Below, piece after piece: positions 26,897 through 35,470 of a stretch of 60,378 bases of DNA (its first letter is position 1; each line of letters starts with the position of its first letter). The notes under the pieces are model-generated. The model was given only the letters and a program-made list of their open reading frames with translations, did no database searches and was not told the origin of the DNA. The stretch is from Acidovorax sp. (lineage in GTDB: Bacteria; Pseudomonadota; Gammaproteobacteria; Burkholderiales; Burkholderiaceae_C), in contig NZ_JADHVT010000012.1 in NCBI RefSeq assembly GCF_016783915.1, positions 1-60,378 of the forward strand. Direction: 5' to 3'. Both the position numbers and the translations under genes were made by a program.

Positions 26897-27775
26897 ATGC
26901 AACGACTGTCCCTCCCCCTCCTGCGAGCCTGGCTGGTGCTGGGAAGCGCCATGGTGGCGCTGGCTGGCTGCGCCTATGCCCCTGCACCCGGCACGCCGCC
27001 CAGCTCCCAACCGCCCCCCCTCTGGCCCGACCGCTTGCAGAGCCTGCTGCCCGCCGATGTACTGCTGCTGGGCGAGCAGCATGATGCGCCCGACCACCAG
27101 CGCCTGCAGCGCGAGGCCGTGGCGTGGCTGGCTGCACGGGGGCTGCTGGCGGCCGTGGTGATGGAGATGGCCGAGCGCGGCCACAGCACCCAGGACCTGC
27201 CGCGCGATGCCAGCGAGGCCCAGGCCCGGGCCGCCCTGCAGTGGGACAACGCCGCTTGGCCGTGGCAGGCCTATGGCCCGGTGGTGATGGCCGCCGTGGG
27301 CGCCGGGGTGCCCGTACTGGGTGGCAACCTGCCCCGCGTCCGCATGCGGGCCGCCATGGCCGACACCTCCAGGGACCAGCACCTGCCCGCCCCGGCGCTG
27401 GCCCAGCAGTACCAGGCGCTGCGCGACGGCCACTGCGGGCTGCTGCCAGAGTCACAAATCGCGCCCATGGCCCGCATCCAGATCGCCCGCGACGCCAGCA
27501 TGGCCCAGACCGCACTGGAGGCGTTGCGCCCCGGCCAGACAGTGCTGCTGGTGGCAGGCGGCGGCCACGTGCTGCGCCACCTGGGCATCCCCACCCACTG
27601 GCCCGCAAATGTTTTGTCAAAAGTGGCTCTAGCGCAGGTAGAACATGCACAAGGTGCTATCAAATCAGGTGCAGAGGCTGATGCAGTGATCAGCACCCCG
27701 GCGCTGCCCCCGCGTGATGTGTGCGCAGAGCTGCGAGAGCAGTGGCGCCCGGCGCCGCTCGGACAGAAGGTCTGA
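26897..27775 (+). CDS. ChaN-family haem/iron-associated lipoprotein
   Basis: 292 residues with a lipoprotein signal peptide: hydrophobic stretch 8-23 and lipobox LAGC, lipidated Cys25. The mature protein shows ChaN landmarks: VLLLGEQHDAPDHQRLQ (the conserved LGExHxxxxH motif), VVMEMAERGHS, WDNAAWPWQAYGPVV and LLVAGGGHVLRHLGIP. ChaN-type proteins bind haem and are implicated in iron acquisition; the exact function is unsettled. Residues about 239-257 are encoded by an AT-rich dispersed repeat read in frame. It is divergent from narX. Confidence 0.87.
   Translation: MQRLSLPLLRAWLVLGSAMVALAGCAYAPAPGTPPSSQPPPLWPDRLQSLLPADVLLLGEQHDAPDHQRLQREAVAWLAARGLLAAVVMEMAERGHSTQDLPRDASEAQARAALQWDNAAWPWQAYGPVVMAAVGAGVPVLGGNLPRVRMRAAMADTSRDQHLPAPALAQQYQALRDGHCGLLPESQIAPMARIQIARDASMAQTALEALRPGQTVLLVAGGGHVLRHLGIPTHWPANVLSKVALAQVEHAQGAIKSGAEADAVISTPALPPRDVCAELREQWRPAPLGQKV
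27610..27668. repeat. Dispersed short repeat, copy C (in frame within chaN)
   Basis: Contains GGCTCTAGCGCAGGTAGAAC, then GCTATCAAATCAGG. The codons here (GTT TTG TCA AAA ... CTA ... GTA) are AT-ending, unlike the GC-ending codons on both sides, which suggests the segment was inserted and then tolerated as residues about 239-257 of ChaN. Confidence 0.55.
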
Positions 27776-27785
27776 GCGTGCCGTT

Positions 27786-30137
27786 TCAGCCCTGAACGGT
27801 GGCTACAGGCGCCGCCTGCGTGCGCAGCAGTGCCACAAAATCGTTGGCTGGCATAGGGCGGCTGCACAGGTAGCCCTGGTAGGTGTCGCAGCCCCGCTCG
27901 CGCAGAAAGGCCAGCTGCCCCTCGGTCTCCACCCCTTCGGCCAGCACCGACAGGCCCATGCTGTGCCCCATGGCAATGATGGCGGCGCTGATGGCCATGT
28001 CGTCCTCGCTTTGCGGAATATCGCGGATGAAACCCTGGTCGATCTTGAGCACGTCGATGGGAAAACGCTTGAGCTGCGCGAGCGACGAATAGCCGGTGCC
28101 AAAGTCGTCCACCGCGATACGCACCCCCAGCTCACGCAGGCGCACCAGCATCTGGCGGGCCTCTTCGGTGCGCTCGGCCAGGGCGCTTTCGGTGATCTCC
28201 AGCTCCAGCAGTGCCGCCGGAAACCCGCTGGCCTGCAGCGCGGCCGCCGTGCACCCGGCCAGGTCGGTCAGGTGGAACTGGCGCGGCGATACGTTCAGCG
28301 CCAGGGTCAGTGCGGGCAGTCCCTCATCGCGCCATTGCTGGCCCTGGCGGCACACCTCGCGCACCACCCATTCGCCCAGCGGGCCGATGACGCCTGACGT
28401 CTCGGCCACCGGGATAAAGCGTGCGGGCGATATCAACCCCTCCTGCGGGTCGTTCCAGCGCACCAAGGCCTCTGCGCCCAGGATGCGCCCTGTGGCAATG
28501 TCGATCTGGGGCTGGTAGTACATCTGCAGATGGCCCTGGGCCAGCGCCAGGCGCAGGCGCGACTCCAGCTCCAGCCGCTCGCGGGCAGCCTGGGTCATGG
28601 CCTCGTGGAAGAAGCACCAGGCGCCCCGGCCGCGCGCCTTGGCGCCATAGACTGCCGCGTGGGCGCCCTGCAGCAGCAGCTCGGTGGTGCTGGCGTGCTC
28701 GGGGAACATGCAGATGCCCACGCTGACACCCGCCACCACCTCCAGCCCGTCGGGTGAGCGCCAGGGCTCAGCCACCGCGCGGATCAGATGGCGCGCCACG
28801 GCGGCAGCGCCGTCGGCATGGCGCAGGTTGCGCGCCACCACGGCCAGCTCGTCGCCCGCCATGCGGCCCAGCACATCCCCCGGCCGCAGGGCGGACTGCA
28901 CCTGCCGCGCAATGTGCTTGAGCACCTCGTCGCCCGTGGCATGGCCGTAGCTGTCGTTCACGTCCTTGAAACGGTCCAGGTTGAGCAGCAGCACGGCAAT
29001 GTGCTCGCCACTGACCTGCGCCTCCTGCACCGCCAGCTCCAGCTGATGCCCGAACCAAGTGCGGTTGGACAAACCCGTGAGCGGGTCGTTGTGCGCCAGG
29101 TATTCAAGCTGCCGCTGCTGGGCCTTTTCTTCGGAGATGTCGGTGAACATGCACACGTAGTGCGTGATCTCGCCCGCCGGATCGCGCACGGCCGACAGGG
29201 ACATGTGCTCCGGGAAGATTTCGCCGTTCTTGCGGCGGTTCCATATCTCGCCTTGCCAGTACCCGGTCTCGGTCAGCGCCGACCACATCGCCTCATAAAA
29301 AGCCTTGTCGTGGCGGCCCGACTTGAAGACGCGCGGGGTCTTGCCCAGCAGCTCCTCCTCGGTATAGCCCAGCAGCCGGGTGAACGCCGCGTTGACAGAC
29401 AGGATGCGGCTGTGGGCATCGGTCACCACCACGCCCTCCATGGTGTTGTCCACCACCGTGGCCGCCAGGCGCTGGCGGGCCTCGCTGCGCTGCAGCGCGG
29501 CGCGGGCGGCCTTGATCTCGTCGAGGTCCTGCACCACACACACCAGATGCGCGGGCTCCTCGCCCACGGCGGGTGCCAGTGTCACGGTGCACAGCACCGG
29601 CACCCGGCGGCCGCTGTCCAGCCGCTGGCAGTGGCGCTCGCCCACATAGTGGTCGATCTCGCCTGCCAGCAGGCGCTCCAGTTGCGACGCGGCCCAGTCG
29701 CGATCCTGGGCGACCATCACATCGCGAAAATTGAGGCCCAGCGTCTGTGCCAGCGTGGCGCCCAGCAGATCGCACAGGCGGGTGTTGGCCCACAGAAAGC
29801 TGCCGTCTCGCGCCACCCGTGCAAAACCGGCCGGCGCATGGCGCACGATCTGCGTCAGCTCCTGCGCCATGGCCATACGCACTTTTTCGGCGAGGCGCAT
29901 GCGCCGCAGCAGCCACCAGGCCAGGCCGCTGGTCAGCACTACATAGCCCCAGCCCTTCCAGGTCTGAAAACGGGTCAGTTGGACAGGGTCGACCACCCAG
30001 TGGGCCAGCAACACATCGCCCGCAAACACCCAGGCCACCCCCAGCACCAGGTACAGCAGCATGCCCCGCCAGGGGACCAGTGATGAGGCATAGCCCTCGT
30101 TACCCATTGCGCTTCTTGCGCTCCTTGTTGATTTCAC
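27786..30137 (-). CDS. Membrane PAS-PAS-GGDEF-EAL cyclic-di-GMP protein
   Basis: 783 residues. Two TM helices (about 24-45 and 60-78) precede two PAS domains (about 85-205 and 220-345; the second has RKNGEIFPEHMSLSAVRD). A GGDEF domain follows whose signature reads MAGDEL in place of GGDEF. A C-terminal EAL domain has its signature intact (GAEALVRW, DDFGTGYSSLAQLKRFP, LKIDQGFI). The expected activity is c-di-GMP phosphodiesterase tuned by the PAS sensors. The cyclase half is doubtful because AGDEL departs from the catalytic consensus, so it may bind GTP regulatorily. Divergent from purU. Confidence 0.93.
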   Translation of the reverse strand: MKSTRSARSAMGNEGYASSLVPWRGMLLYLVLGVAWVFAGDVLLAHWVVDPVQLTRFQTWKGWGYVVLTSGLAWWLLRRMRLAEKVRMAMAQELTQIVRHAPAGFARVARDGSFLWANTRLCDLLGATLAQTLGLNFRDVMVAQDRDWAASQLERLLAGEIDHYVGERHCQRLDSGRRVPVLCTVTLAPAVGEEPAHLVCVVQDLDEIKAARAALQRSEARQRLAATVVDNTMEGVVVTDAHSRILSVNAAFTRLLGYTEEELLGKTPRVFKSGRHDKAFYEAMWSALTETGYWQGEIWNRRKNGEIFPEHMSLSAVRDPAGEITHYVCMFTDISEEKAQQRQLEYLAHNDPLTGLSNRTWFGHQLELAVQEAQVSGEHIAVLLLNLDRFKDVNDSYGHATGDEVLKHIARQVQSALRPGDVLGRMAGDELAVVARNLRHADGAAAVARHLIRAVAEPWRSPDGLEVVAGVSVGICMFPEHASTTELLLQGAHAAVYGAKARGRGAWCFFHEAMTQAARERLELESRLRLALAQGHLQMYYQPQIDIATGRILGAEALVRWNDPQEGLISPARFIPVAETSGVIGPLGEWVVREVCRQGQQWRDEGLPALTLALNVSPRQFHLTDLAGCTAAALQASGFPAALLELEITESALAERTEEARQMLVRLRELGVRIAVDDFGTGYSSLAQLKRFPIDVLKIDQGFIRDIPQSEDDMAISAAIIAMGHSMGLSVLAEGVETEGQLAFLRERGCDTYQGYLCSRPMPANDFVALLRTQAAPVATVQG

Positions 30138-30179
30138 GGTTTCACGGCACTTGGCCCTTGCTGCGACAATTGCACAGCT

Positions 30180-31028
30180 ATGACCAACGCCTACATCCTT
30201 ACCCTGTCATGCCCCGACCGCCTGGGGCTGGTGCACGCCGTCTCGGGCTTTTTGCTGGAGCATGGCGGCAACATCGAAGAAGCCGCACAGTACAACGACC
30301 ACGCCACGGGCCTGTTCTTCATGCGGGTGCAGTTTGCCTGCGACCAGCACGACCACCCCACCCTCAAGGCGCGCCTGACCAGCTTTGCCGAGCCCTACAA
30401 CATGCACTGGAGCCTGCACGCCACGGCCGCCCCCATGAAAACCGTGCTCATGGTCAGCAAGGAAGGCCACTGCCTCAACGACCTGCTGTTCCGCTGGAAG
30501 AGTGGCCTGCTGCCCATCGACATCCGCGCCATCATCAGCAACCACCGCGACTTCTACCAGTTGGCGGCCAGCTACAACGTGCCGTTCCACCACATCCCGA
30601 TGACGGGCAGCACCAAAGCCCAGGCCGAAGCCAAACAGTTTGAGATTATCGAGGGCGAAGGGGCCGAGTTGGTGGTATTGGCCCGTTACATGCAGATACT
30701 TTCTCTTGACCTATGTCAAAAGTTGGCCGGTCGGGCGATCAACATCCACCACAGCTTCCTGCCCAGCTTCAAGGGTGCCAAGCCGTACTATCAGGCCCAT
30801 GACCGGGGCGTGAAGCTGATTGGTGCCACCGCCCACTATGTGACGGCCGACCTGGACGAAGGTCCGATCATCGAACAGGACGTGGCCCGTGCCGACCACA
30901 CAGACACGGTAGAAGACCTCACGGCCCGGGGCCGCGACACCGAAAGCCAGGTGCTGGCTCGCGCCGTGAAGTGGCACAGCGAGCACCGCGTGATCCTGAA
31001 CGGCCACAAGACCGTGATCTTCCGCTAA
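30180..31028 (+). CDS. purU: Formyltetrahydrofolate deformylase
   Basis: 282 residues: an N-terminal ACT domain (ILTLSCPDRLGLVHAVSGFL) and a C-terminal formyl-transferase-like catalytic domain with INIHHSFLPSFKGAKPYYQA (catalytic His), GATAHYV and DEGPIIEQDV, matching PurU throughout. It hydrolyses 10-formyl-THF to THF and formate, feeding purine synthesis and balancing one-carbon pools. An unusual run of rare codons at about 30697-30725 contains a TTGAC-N4-GTCAA palindrome. Confidence 0.96.
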   Translation: MTNAYILTLSCPDRLGLVHAVSGFLLEHGGNIEEAAQYNDHATGLFFMRVQFACDQHDHPTLKARLTSFAEPYNMHWSLHATAAPMKTVLMVSKEGHCLNDLLFRWKSGLLPIDIRAIISNHRDFYQLAASYNVPFHHIPMTGSTKAQAEAKQFEIIEGEGAELVVLARYMQILSLDLCQKLAGRAINIHHSFLPSFKGAKPYYQAHDRGVKLIGATAHYVTADLDEGPIIEQDVARADHTDTVEDLTARGRDTESQVLARAVKWHSEHRVILNGHKTVIFR

Positions 31029-31041
31029 CCCGTTCTGCCCC

Positions 31042-31947
31042 ATGGCCACGGCAGTCCCGTCCTCTTTCCTCAGCAGCGCAGCCCGGCGCATCCCACCCAT
31101 CCAGTGCCTGCTGACGTTCGAGGCCCTGGCTCGCCTGCGCAGCGTGACGCAGACCGCCGACGAGCTGTGCGTGACGCCCAGCGCGGTGAGCCACCGGGTC
31201 AAGCAGCTGGAGCAGATCCTGGGCGTGCGGCTGTTTGGCCGGGCCGATTTTTCGCTGACCACCGAGGGCAGCGCCTACCTGGCCCACGTGCGCGAGGGGC
31301 TGGGGGCGTTGCAGCGCTTTCCTGGCCAGGCGTCCGCGCCCGGACGGCGGCGGCTCAAGCTGGCTGTGACGCCCACGTTTGCGCGCACCATCCTGATCCC
31401 CCGCCTGCGCCAGTTCACCGAGGCCTACCCCGAGATCGACCTGGCCCTGCAAGTCTCCATCCCGCTGCTGGACGTGGTGGCCGAGGATGCCGACCTGATG
31501 GTGCGCTTTGGCCCCGGCCACTATGCCGACGTGGAACATGTGGAGCTGGCGCGCGACGTGGTCACCCCCCTCGCATCCCCCGCCTTCGTGCGCGAGCACG
31601 GCCCCTTTGACCGCCCCGAGGACCTGGAAGGCGTGCCCCTGCTGCGCAGCCCGCTGGAGCCCTGGCGCACCTGGTTTGCAGTCACCGGTCTCGATTGGGC
31701 CGAGCCCAGCGAGGGCTCGCAGTTCAACGACATCGGACTGATGTGCGACGGCGCCGCCGCAGGCATGGGCGTGGCGCTGGTGCGCCTCAAGCTGGGCGCG
31801 CCCTGGCTGGAGAACGGCACGCTGGTGCGCCTGTTCGACACCGACACCGCCAGCCCCCACGCGCACTACCTGTGCTGGCGCACCGGCACCATGGACCGGT
31901 GGGAATGCGCGGCGTTTGCCGAATGGCTGCGCAAAACCATGGCGTAG
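31042..31947 (+). CDS. LysR-family regulator, GcvA-like
   Basis: 301 residues. The N-terminus (IPPIQCLLTFEALARLRSVT, TADELCVTPSAVSHRVKQLE) is the helix-turn-helix of the GcvA/AmpR-like LysR branch, followed by a complete substrate-binding domain (LKLAVTPTFARTILIPRLRQF). In E. coli GcvA controls glycine cleavage; the adjacent purU is also one-carbon metabolism, so control of folate/glycine functions is a fair guess but not shown. It starts 13 bp after purU on the same strand. Confidence 0.9.
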   Translation: MATAVPSSFLSSAARRIPPIQCLLTFEALARLRSVTQTADELCVTPSAVSHRVKQLEQILGVRLFGRADFSLTTEGSAYLAHVREGLGALQRFPGQASAPGRRRLKLAVTPTFARTILIPRLRQFTEAYPEIDLALQVSIPLLDVVAEDADLMVRFGPGHYADVEHVELARDVVTPLASPAFVREHGPFDRPEDLEGVPLLRSPLEPWRTWFAVTGLDWAEPSEGSQFNDIGLMCDGAAAGMGVALVRLKLGAPWLENGTLVRLFDTDTASPHAHYLCWRTGTMDRWECAAFAEWLRKTMA

Positions 31948-31956
31948 TAGAGGCAT

Positions 31957-32088
31957 CCCCCTGAGTCGCCTTGGGCGCCGTCCCGCTTCTCTCGGCTGCG
32001 CCGGGAAGGGGGACGCAGCCCTCGCTGCGGGGCGGCCCTTGCTCGGCTGCCCTCGCCCGAGCCGCGCCCTCCTCCACCAGGCTCAGGC
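31957..32088. repeat. GC-rich dispersed repeat, copy 1
   Basis: Begins CCCCCTGAGTCGCCT and contains GGGGGACGC and GCGGGGCGGCCCTTGC. The reverse complement of 41455-41572 carries the same blocks in the same order and spacing. It lies in the non-coding gap after the LysR gene. Confidence 0.65.
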
Positions 32089-32089
32089 A

Positions 32090-32142
32090 AAAATCAGCCC
32101 CAGCGCTAGTCCATCAAGCGCCAAAAGCTATCAATTAATGAG
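32090..32142. repeat. Dispersed short repeat, copy D
   Basis: CCAGCGCTAGTCCATCAAGC followed by AGCTATCAATTAATGAGC. It matches the GCGCTAGT...GCTAT...TTAAT-AGC skeleton of the other copies and lies in the gap upstream of the FAD oxidase gene. Confidence 0.6.
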
Positions 32143-32216
32143 CATTTCGGTGTTTTTCACAAACACCTGCAGAAAACCTCACACCCCGCCCGTCCCCATC
32201 CCCTACAGTGGCGGCC

Positions 32217-33722
32217 ATGATCACCGCCACTTCTTCCGCCCCGCTCCCGACACCCGCCGAACGCGCCGCACGCCAGGCCGAAGTTGTCCAGGCCCTGAGC
32301 CGCGTGGTGCCAGCCCACGCTCTGCTCTGGCACAGCGAAGACACCACGCCGTATGAATGCGATGGCCTCACCGCCTACCGCCAGCGCCCGCTGGTGGTGT
32401 GCCTGCCGGAAACCTACGACGAAGTGCAGGCCGTGCTGCGCGTGTGCCACCAGCTGCAAGTGCCCGTGGTGGCACGCGGCGCGGGCACGGGCCTGTCCGG
32501 CGGCGCCATGCCGCACGCCATGGGCGTGACCATGTCGCTGGCCAAGTTCAACCGCATCCTCGACCTCAACCCCGAAAGCCGCACGGCCGTGGTCCAGTGC
32601 GGCGTGCGCAACCTGGCCATCAGCGAGGCCGCTGCCCCCTACGGCCTGTACTACGCGCCCGACCCCAGTAGCCAGATCGCCTGCACCATCGGCGGCAACG
32701 TGGCCGAGAACTCGGGCGGCGTGCACTGCCTGAAATACGGCCTGACGGTGCACAACGTGCTCAAGGTCAAGGGCTTCACGGTGGAAGGCGAGCCCGTCGA
32801 ATTCGGCAGCGAGGCCCTGGACGCCCCCGGCTACGACCTGCTGGCCGCCGTGATCGGCAGCGAAGGCATGCTGGCCGTGACCACCGAAGTGACGGTGAAG
32901 CTGATCCCCAAGCCGCAGCTGGCGCGCTGCATCATGGCCAGCTTTGACGATGTGCGCAAAGCGGGCGACGCCGTCGCTGCCGTGATTGCGGCAGGCATCA
33001 TCCCCGCCGGGCTGGAGATGATGGACAAGCCCATGACGGCTGCCGTGGAAGATTTTGTACACGCAGGCTATGACCTCACGGCCGAAGCCATCTTGCTGTG
33101 CGAGAGCGACGGCACGCCCGAAGAGGTGGAAGAAGAAATCGGCCGCATGAGCGAGGTGCTGCGCGCTGCCGGCGCCACCGCCATCTCGGTCAGCAACGAC
33201 GAAGCCGAACGCCTGCGCTTCTGGAGCGGCCGCAAGAACGCCTTCCCCGCCAGCGGCCGCATCAGCCCCGACTACATGTGCATGGACTCCACCATCCCGC
33301 GCAAGCGCCTGGCCGACATCCTGCTCGCCATTCAGGAGATGGAAAAGAAATACCAGCTGCGCTGCGCCAACGTGTTCCACGCGGGCGACGGGAACCTGCA
33401 CCCGCTGATCCTGTTCGACGCGAACGACGCCGACCAGCTACACCGCTGCGAGCTTTTTGGCGCGGAGATTCTGGAAACCAGCGTGGCGATGGGCGGCACC
33501 GTGACGGGTGAGCATGGCGTGGGCGTGGAGAAGCTCAACAGCATGTGCGTGCAGTTCTCTGCGGCGGAGAACGCGCAGATGTTCGGGCTCAAGCATGCGT
33601 TTGACCCGGCGGGGTTGCTGAACCCGGGGAAGGTGATTCCGACGCTGAACCGGTGTGCGGAGTACGGGAAGATGTTGGTGCGCGGGGGGCAGATCAAGCA
33701 TCCGGATTTGCCGAGGTTTTGA
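32217..33722 (+). CDS. FAD-linked oxidase, glycolate oxidase GlcD-like
   Basis: 501 residues of the VAO/PCMH flavoprotein family. The FAD-binding region shows PVVARGAGTGLSGGAMP (pyrophosphate loop) and IACTIGGNVAENSGGVHCLK. The C-terminal domain has NVFHAGDGNLHPLILFD and GGTVTGEHGVGVEKL, characteristic of GlcD and D-lactate dehydrogenases. In Burkholderiales GlcD works with GlcE and GlcF to oxidise glycolate; those partners are not immediately adjacent, so this could be a solitary 2-hydroxyacid dehydrogenase. An in-frame GTG nine bases upstream is an alternative start. Confidence 0.9.
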   Translation: MITATSSAPLPTPAERAARQAEVVQALSRVVPAHALLWHSEDTTPYECDGLTAYRQRPLVVCLPETYDEVQAVLRVCHQLQVPVVARGAGTGLSGGAMPHAMGVTMSLAKFNRILDLNPESRTAVVQCGVRNLAISEAAAPYGLYYAPDPSSQIACTIGGNVAENSGGVHCLKYGLTVHNVLKVKGFTVEGEPVEFGSEALDAPGYDLLAAVIGSEGMLAVTTEVTVKLIPKPQLARCIMASFDDVRKAGDAVAAVIAAGIIPAGLEMMDKPMTAAVEDFVHAGYDLTAEAILLCESDGTPEEVEEEIGRMSEVLRAAGATAISVSNDEAERLRFWSGRKNAFPASGRISPDYMCMDSTIPRKRLADILLAIQEMEKKYQLRCANVFHAGDGNLHPLILFDANDADQLHRCELFGAEILETSVAMGGTVTGEHGVGVEKLNSMCVQFSAAENAQMFGLKHAFDPAGLLNPGKVIPTLNRCAEYGKMLVRGGQIKHPDLPRF

Positions 33723-33936
33723 GCGGTGGCAGCACTTTCAAATTGAGTGCGCAGCCCCGTACTCCCTTGACTAGAAATTGCAAACTGCCACAGTTTCATC
33801 GCCTGACCCAGACCAACGGTGATTTCGCTCGCACCAGATTTTTTTTGGTAGAAGCTACAGTATCCAGCGCTCTGCCAGCCACTCCTGTTATGTGCGCTGG
33901 ACGGGTTCACCCTCCAAACTGAAAGCCGCCTAGAAA

Positions 33937-34473
33937 ATGCCAATTCACGCGCGCAGCCAAGTTTCGTACCTTCTGCTGTACATGCTCATTGGCGCTCTAG
34001 TTTTGGAAGCCTTGCGCGCCATCGCACTTGGAGAGCTGACCAAATCTGTGCTGGTTATTGCTTCAATATTGACCTTGGTGACTCTTGTAAGTTGGTGGAT
34101 CAAAGCGGTACAAAGTCGCCGTTGGATTGAGATTGATCCACAAACTAGGCAAGTGACCATCCATACCGTCTCCGCGTTCTTTTCGTCCATCCAAAATCAC
34201 TACCCTCTAAATCAGTTCAGTTCAGTGCGCTCCTACACGACGATAGGGCGTTTCCCAAAGAACCACGTCGAACTTGTCACGAAGAGTGGGGGCGAAGCTT
34301 TGATCGTGGCGGTCTTTTTCCCGGGCATCAAGGCCCCGTCGTTTTGGTCCGTGCCAACAGAAGTTGAGAGCGCAAAGGCGATGCACCTCAGGAGGGAGAT
34401 TTCCAGTCGGTGCGGGCTTATCGATGGAGGCTTCTTGGGTTCAAAGATGGTCGGAGCACTTCTCGAAACCTGA
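33937..34473 (+). CDS. Hypothetical membrane protein
   Basis: 178 residues that I do not recognise. Two TM helices near the N-terminus (YLLLYMLIGALVLEALRAIA and VLVIASILTLVTLVSWWI) are followed by a soluble domain beginning RRWIEIDPQTRQVTIHTVSA, reminiscent of small PH-like or bPH membrane modules, though this is only an impression. The local base composition is clearly lower in GC than the flanking genes, which suggests acquisition. No obvious operon partner. Confidence 0.6.
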   Translation: MPIHARSQVSYLLLYMLIGALVLEALRAIALGELTKSVLVIASILTLVTLVSWWIKAVQSRRWIEIDPQTRQVTIHTVSAFFSSIQNHYPLNQFSSVRSYTTIGRFPKNHVELVTKSGGEALIVAVFFPGIKAPSFWSVPTEVESAKAMHLRREISSRCGLIDGGFLGSKMVGALLET

Positions 34474-34570
34474 CAAAGGTACGCCGAAGGGGTGGAGCGC
34501 TGCTCGTGGCCGATAGCGGCCAGCAAAACCTCCGACAATCCTCAACCTTATCCCTCGCCTGTAAGACCCC

Positions 34571-35005
34571 ATGCCCAGCGACTCCCCCTCCACCCTCCTC
34601 CAATCCGGCAACGCCCTCGTCGCCCAAGCGCAGGCCGTGGCCACGCAAGACTTTGCCGCAGCGCGGGCGTTGTGGCGGAAGGCGGGGGCGTTGTTTCAAC
34701 GGGCGCATGAAGCCGACCCCGCGCATCACGCAGCAGCCTTCAGACTGGGTCAGGCGTGGGTGGCCGAAGCCCATGCGTTGCAGAAAGAAGGATCCGAAGA
34801 TGCGACCGCGATGTGGCGACAGGCGGCGCTGCAGTGCGAGGTGGCCTTTGCGCTCGACCCGCACCATGCAGTGACGGCCATGCACATCGCCAGTTGCTAT
34901 GCCTGGGCGCAAGACGCAGAGGCCAAGCTGGCCTGGGCGCAAATTGCGCAGCATCTGCAGGAAGAACACGCGGCCAACATGGCGGCGGATGAGGCTGCAC
35001 GCTAG
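34571..35005 (+). CDS. Hypothetical TPR-like helical protein
   Basis: 144 residues with alternating alanine-rich amphipathic helices and repeats resembling tetratricopeptide units (FAAARALWRKAGALFQRAHE; ATAMWRQAALQCEVAFALDP). No signal peptide or TM segment. It is probably a small cytoplasmic scaffold-like protein. The function is unknown. High-GC codon use is like the core genes, unlike its left neighbour. Confidence 0.65.
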   Translation: MPSDSPSTLLQSGNALVAQAQAVATQDFAAARALWRKAGALFQRAHEADPAHHAAAFRLGQAWVAEAHALQKEGSEDATAMWRQAALQCEVAFALDPHHAVTAMHIASCYAWAQDAEAKLAWAQIAQHLQEEHAANMAADEAAR

Positions 35006-35470
35006 CAGCGCAGCGCGGGCGCGGCCGAGCAACGCGATGGCCCGTGTGGCTGTTCGGCTGTTGGCTGTTCGGCTCCCACCCCCCTGCTGACTGCGCCTGC
35101 GGCGGGGCGGTTGCGGGGTGGCATGGGCGTCGCAGCGCCCATGCTTCGTGCTCTGACTCGCCGTGGTTGTCCGAGCGGCGCGCGCAGCGCAAAGCGAGTT
35201 CCACGGCGCACCCCACAACCGCCCCGACGCAGGTTGCCCCCACGCACCGCGTGGGGGTCGCAGACTGGGGGTCGCCTTTTCTTTGGTGACTTTCTTTTGG
35301 CGAAGCAAAAGAAAGTTACTCGCACGCCGGGCGACTCTCGGCCTCCGTCCTCAGCAAAGGCATGCAGCCAAATCAGCAAGGCATGCGAGCACTCCCCGGT
35401 TTCGACAAGCTCAACCCGAACGGGTGGAGTGGGGTGCCCCGGCTTCGACGGGCTCAGCCCGAACGGGTGG
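35006..35470. repeat. Gene-free stretch built from dispersed repeats
   Basis: No credible gene is seen in these 465 bp. They contain GGCTGTTCGGCTGTTGGCTG-type short repeats near 35047-35075. A perfect 11-bp hairpin ACTTTCTTTTG/CAAAAGAAAGT (35289-35316) is present, and similar elements are scattered in many proteobacteria. Two tandem copies of TTCGACnnGCTCAnCCCGAACGG lie at 35401-35424 and 35444-35467. The stretch separates two convergent genes. Confidence 0.6.

Noticed and set aside
26826-27650. Upstream extension of narX by 275 codons
   Set aside because: Arg/Pro/Gly-rich, overlaps chaN antisense, and would remove the transmembrane helix from its usual N-terminal place.
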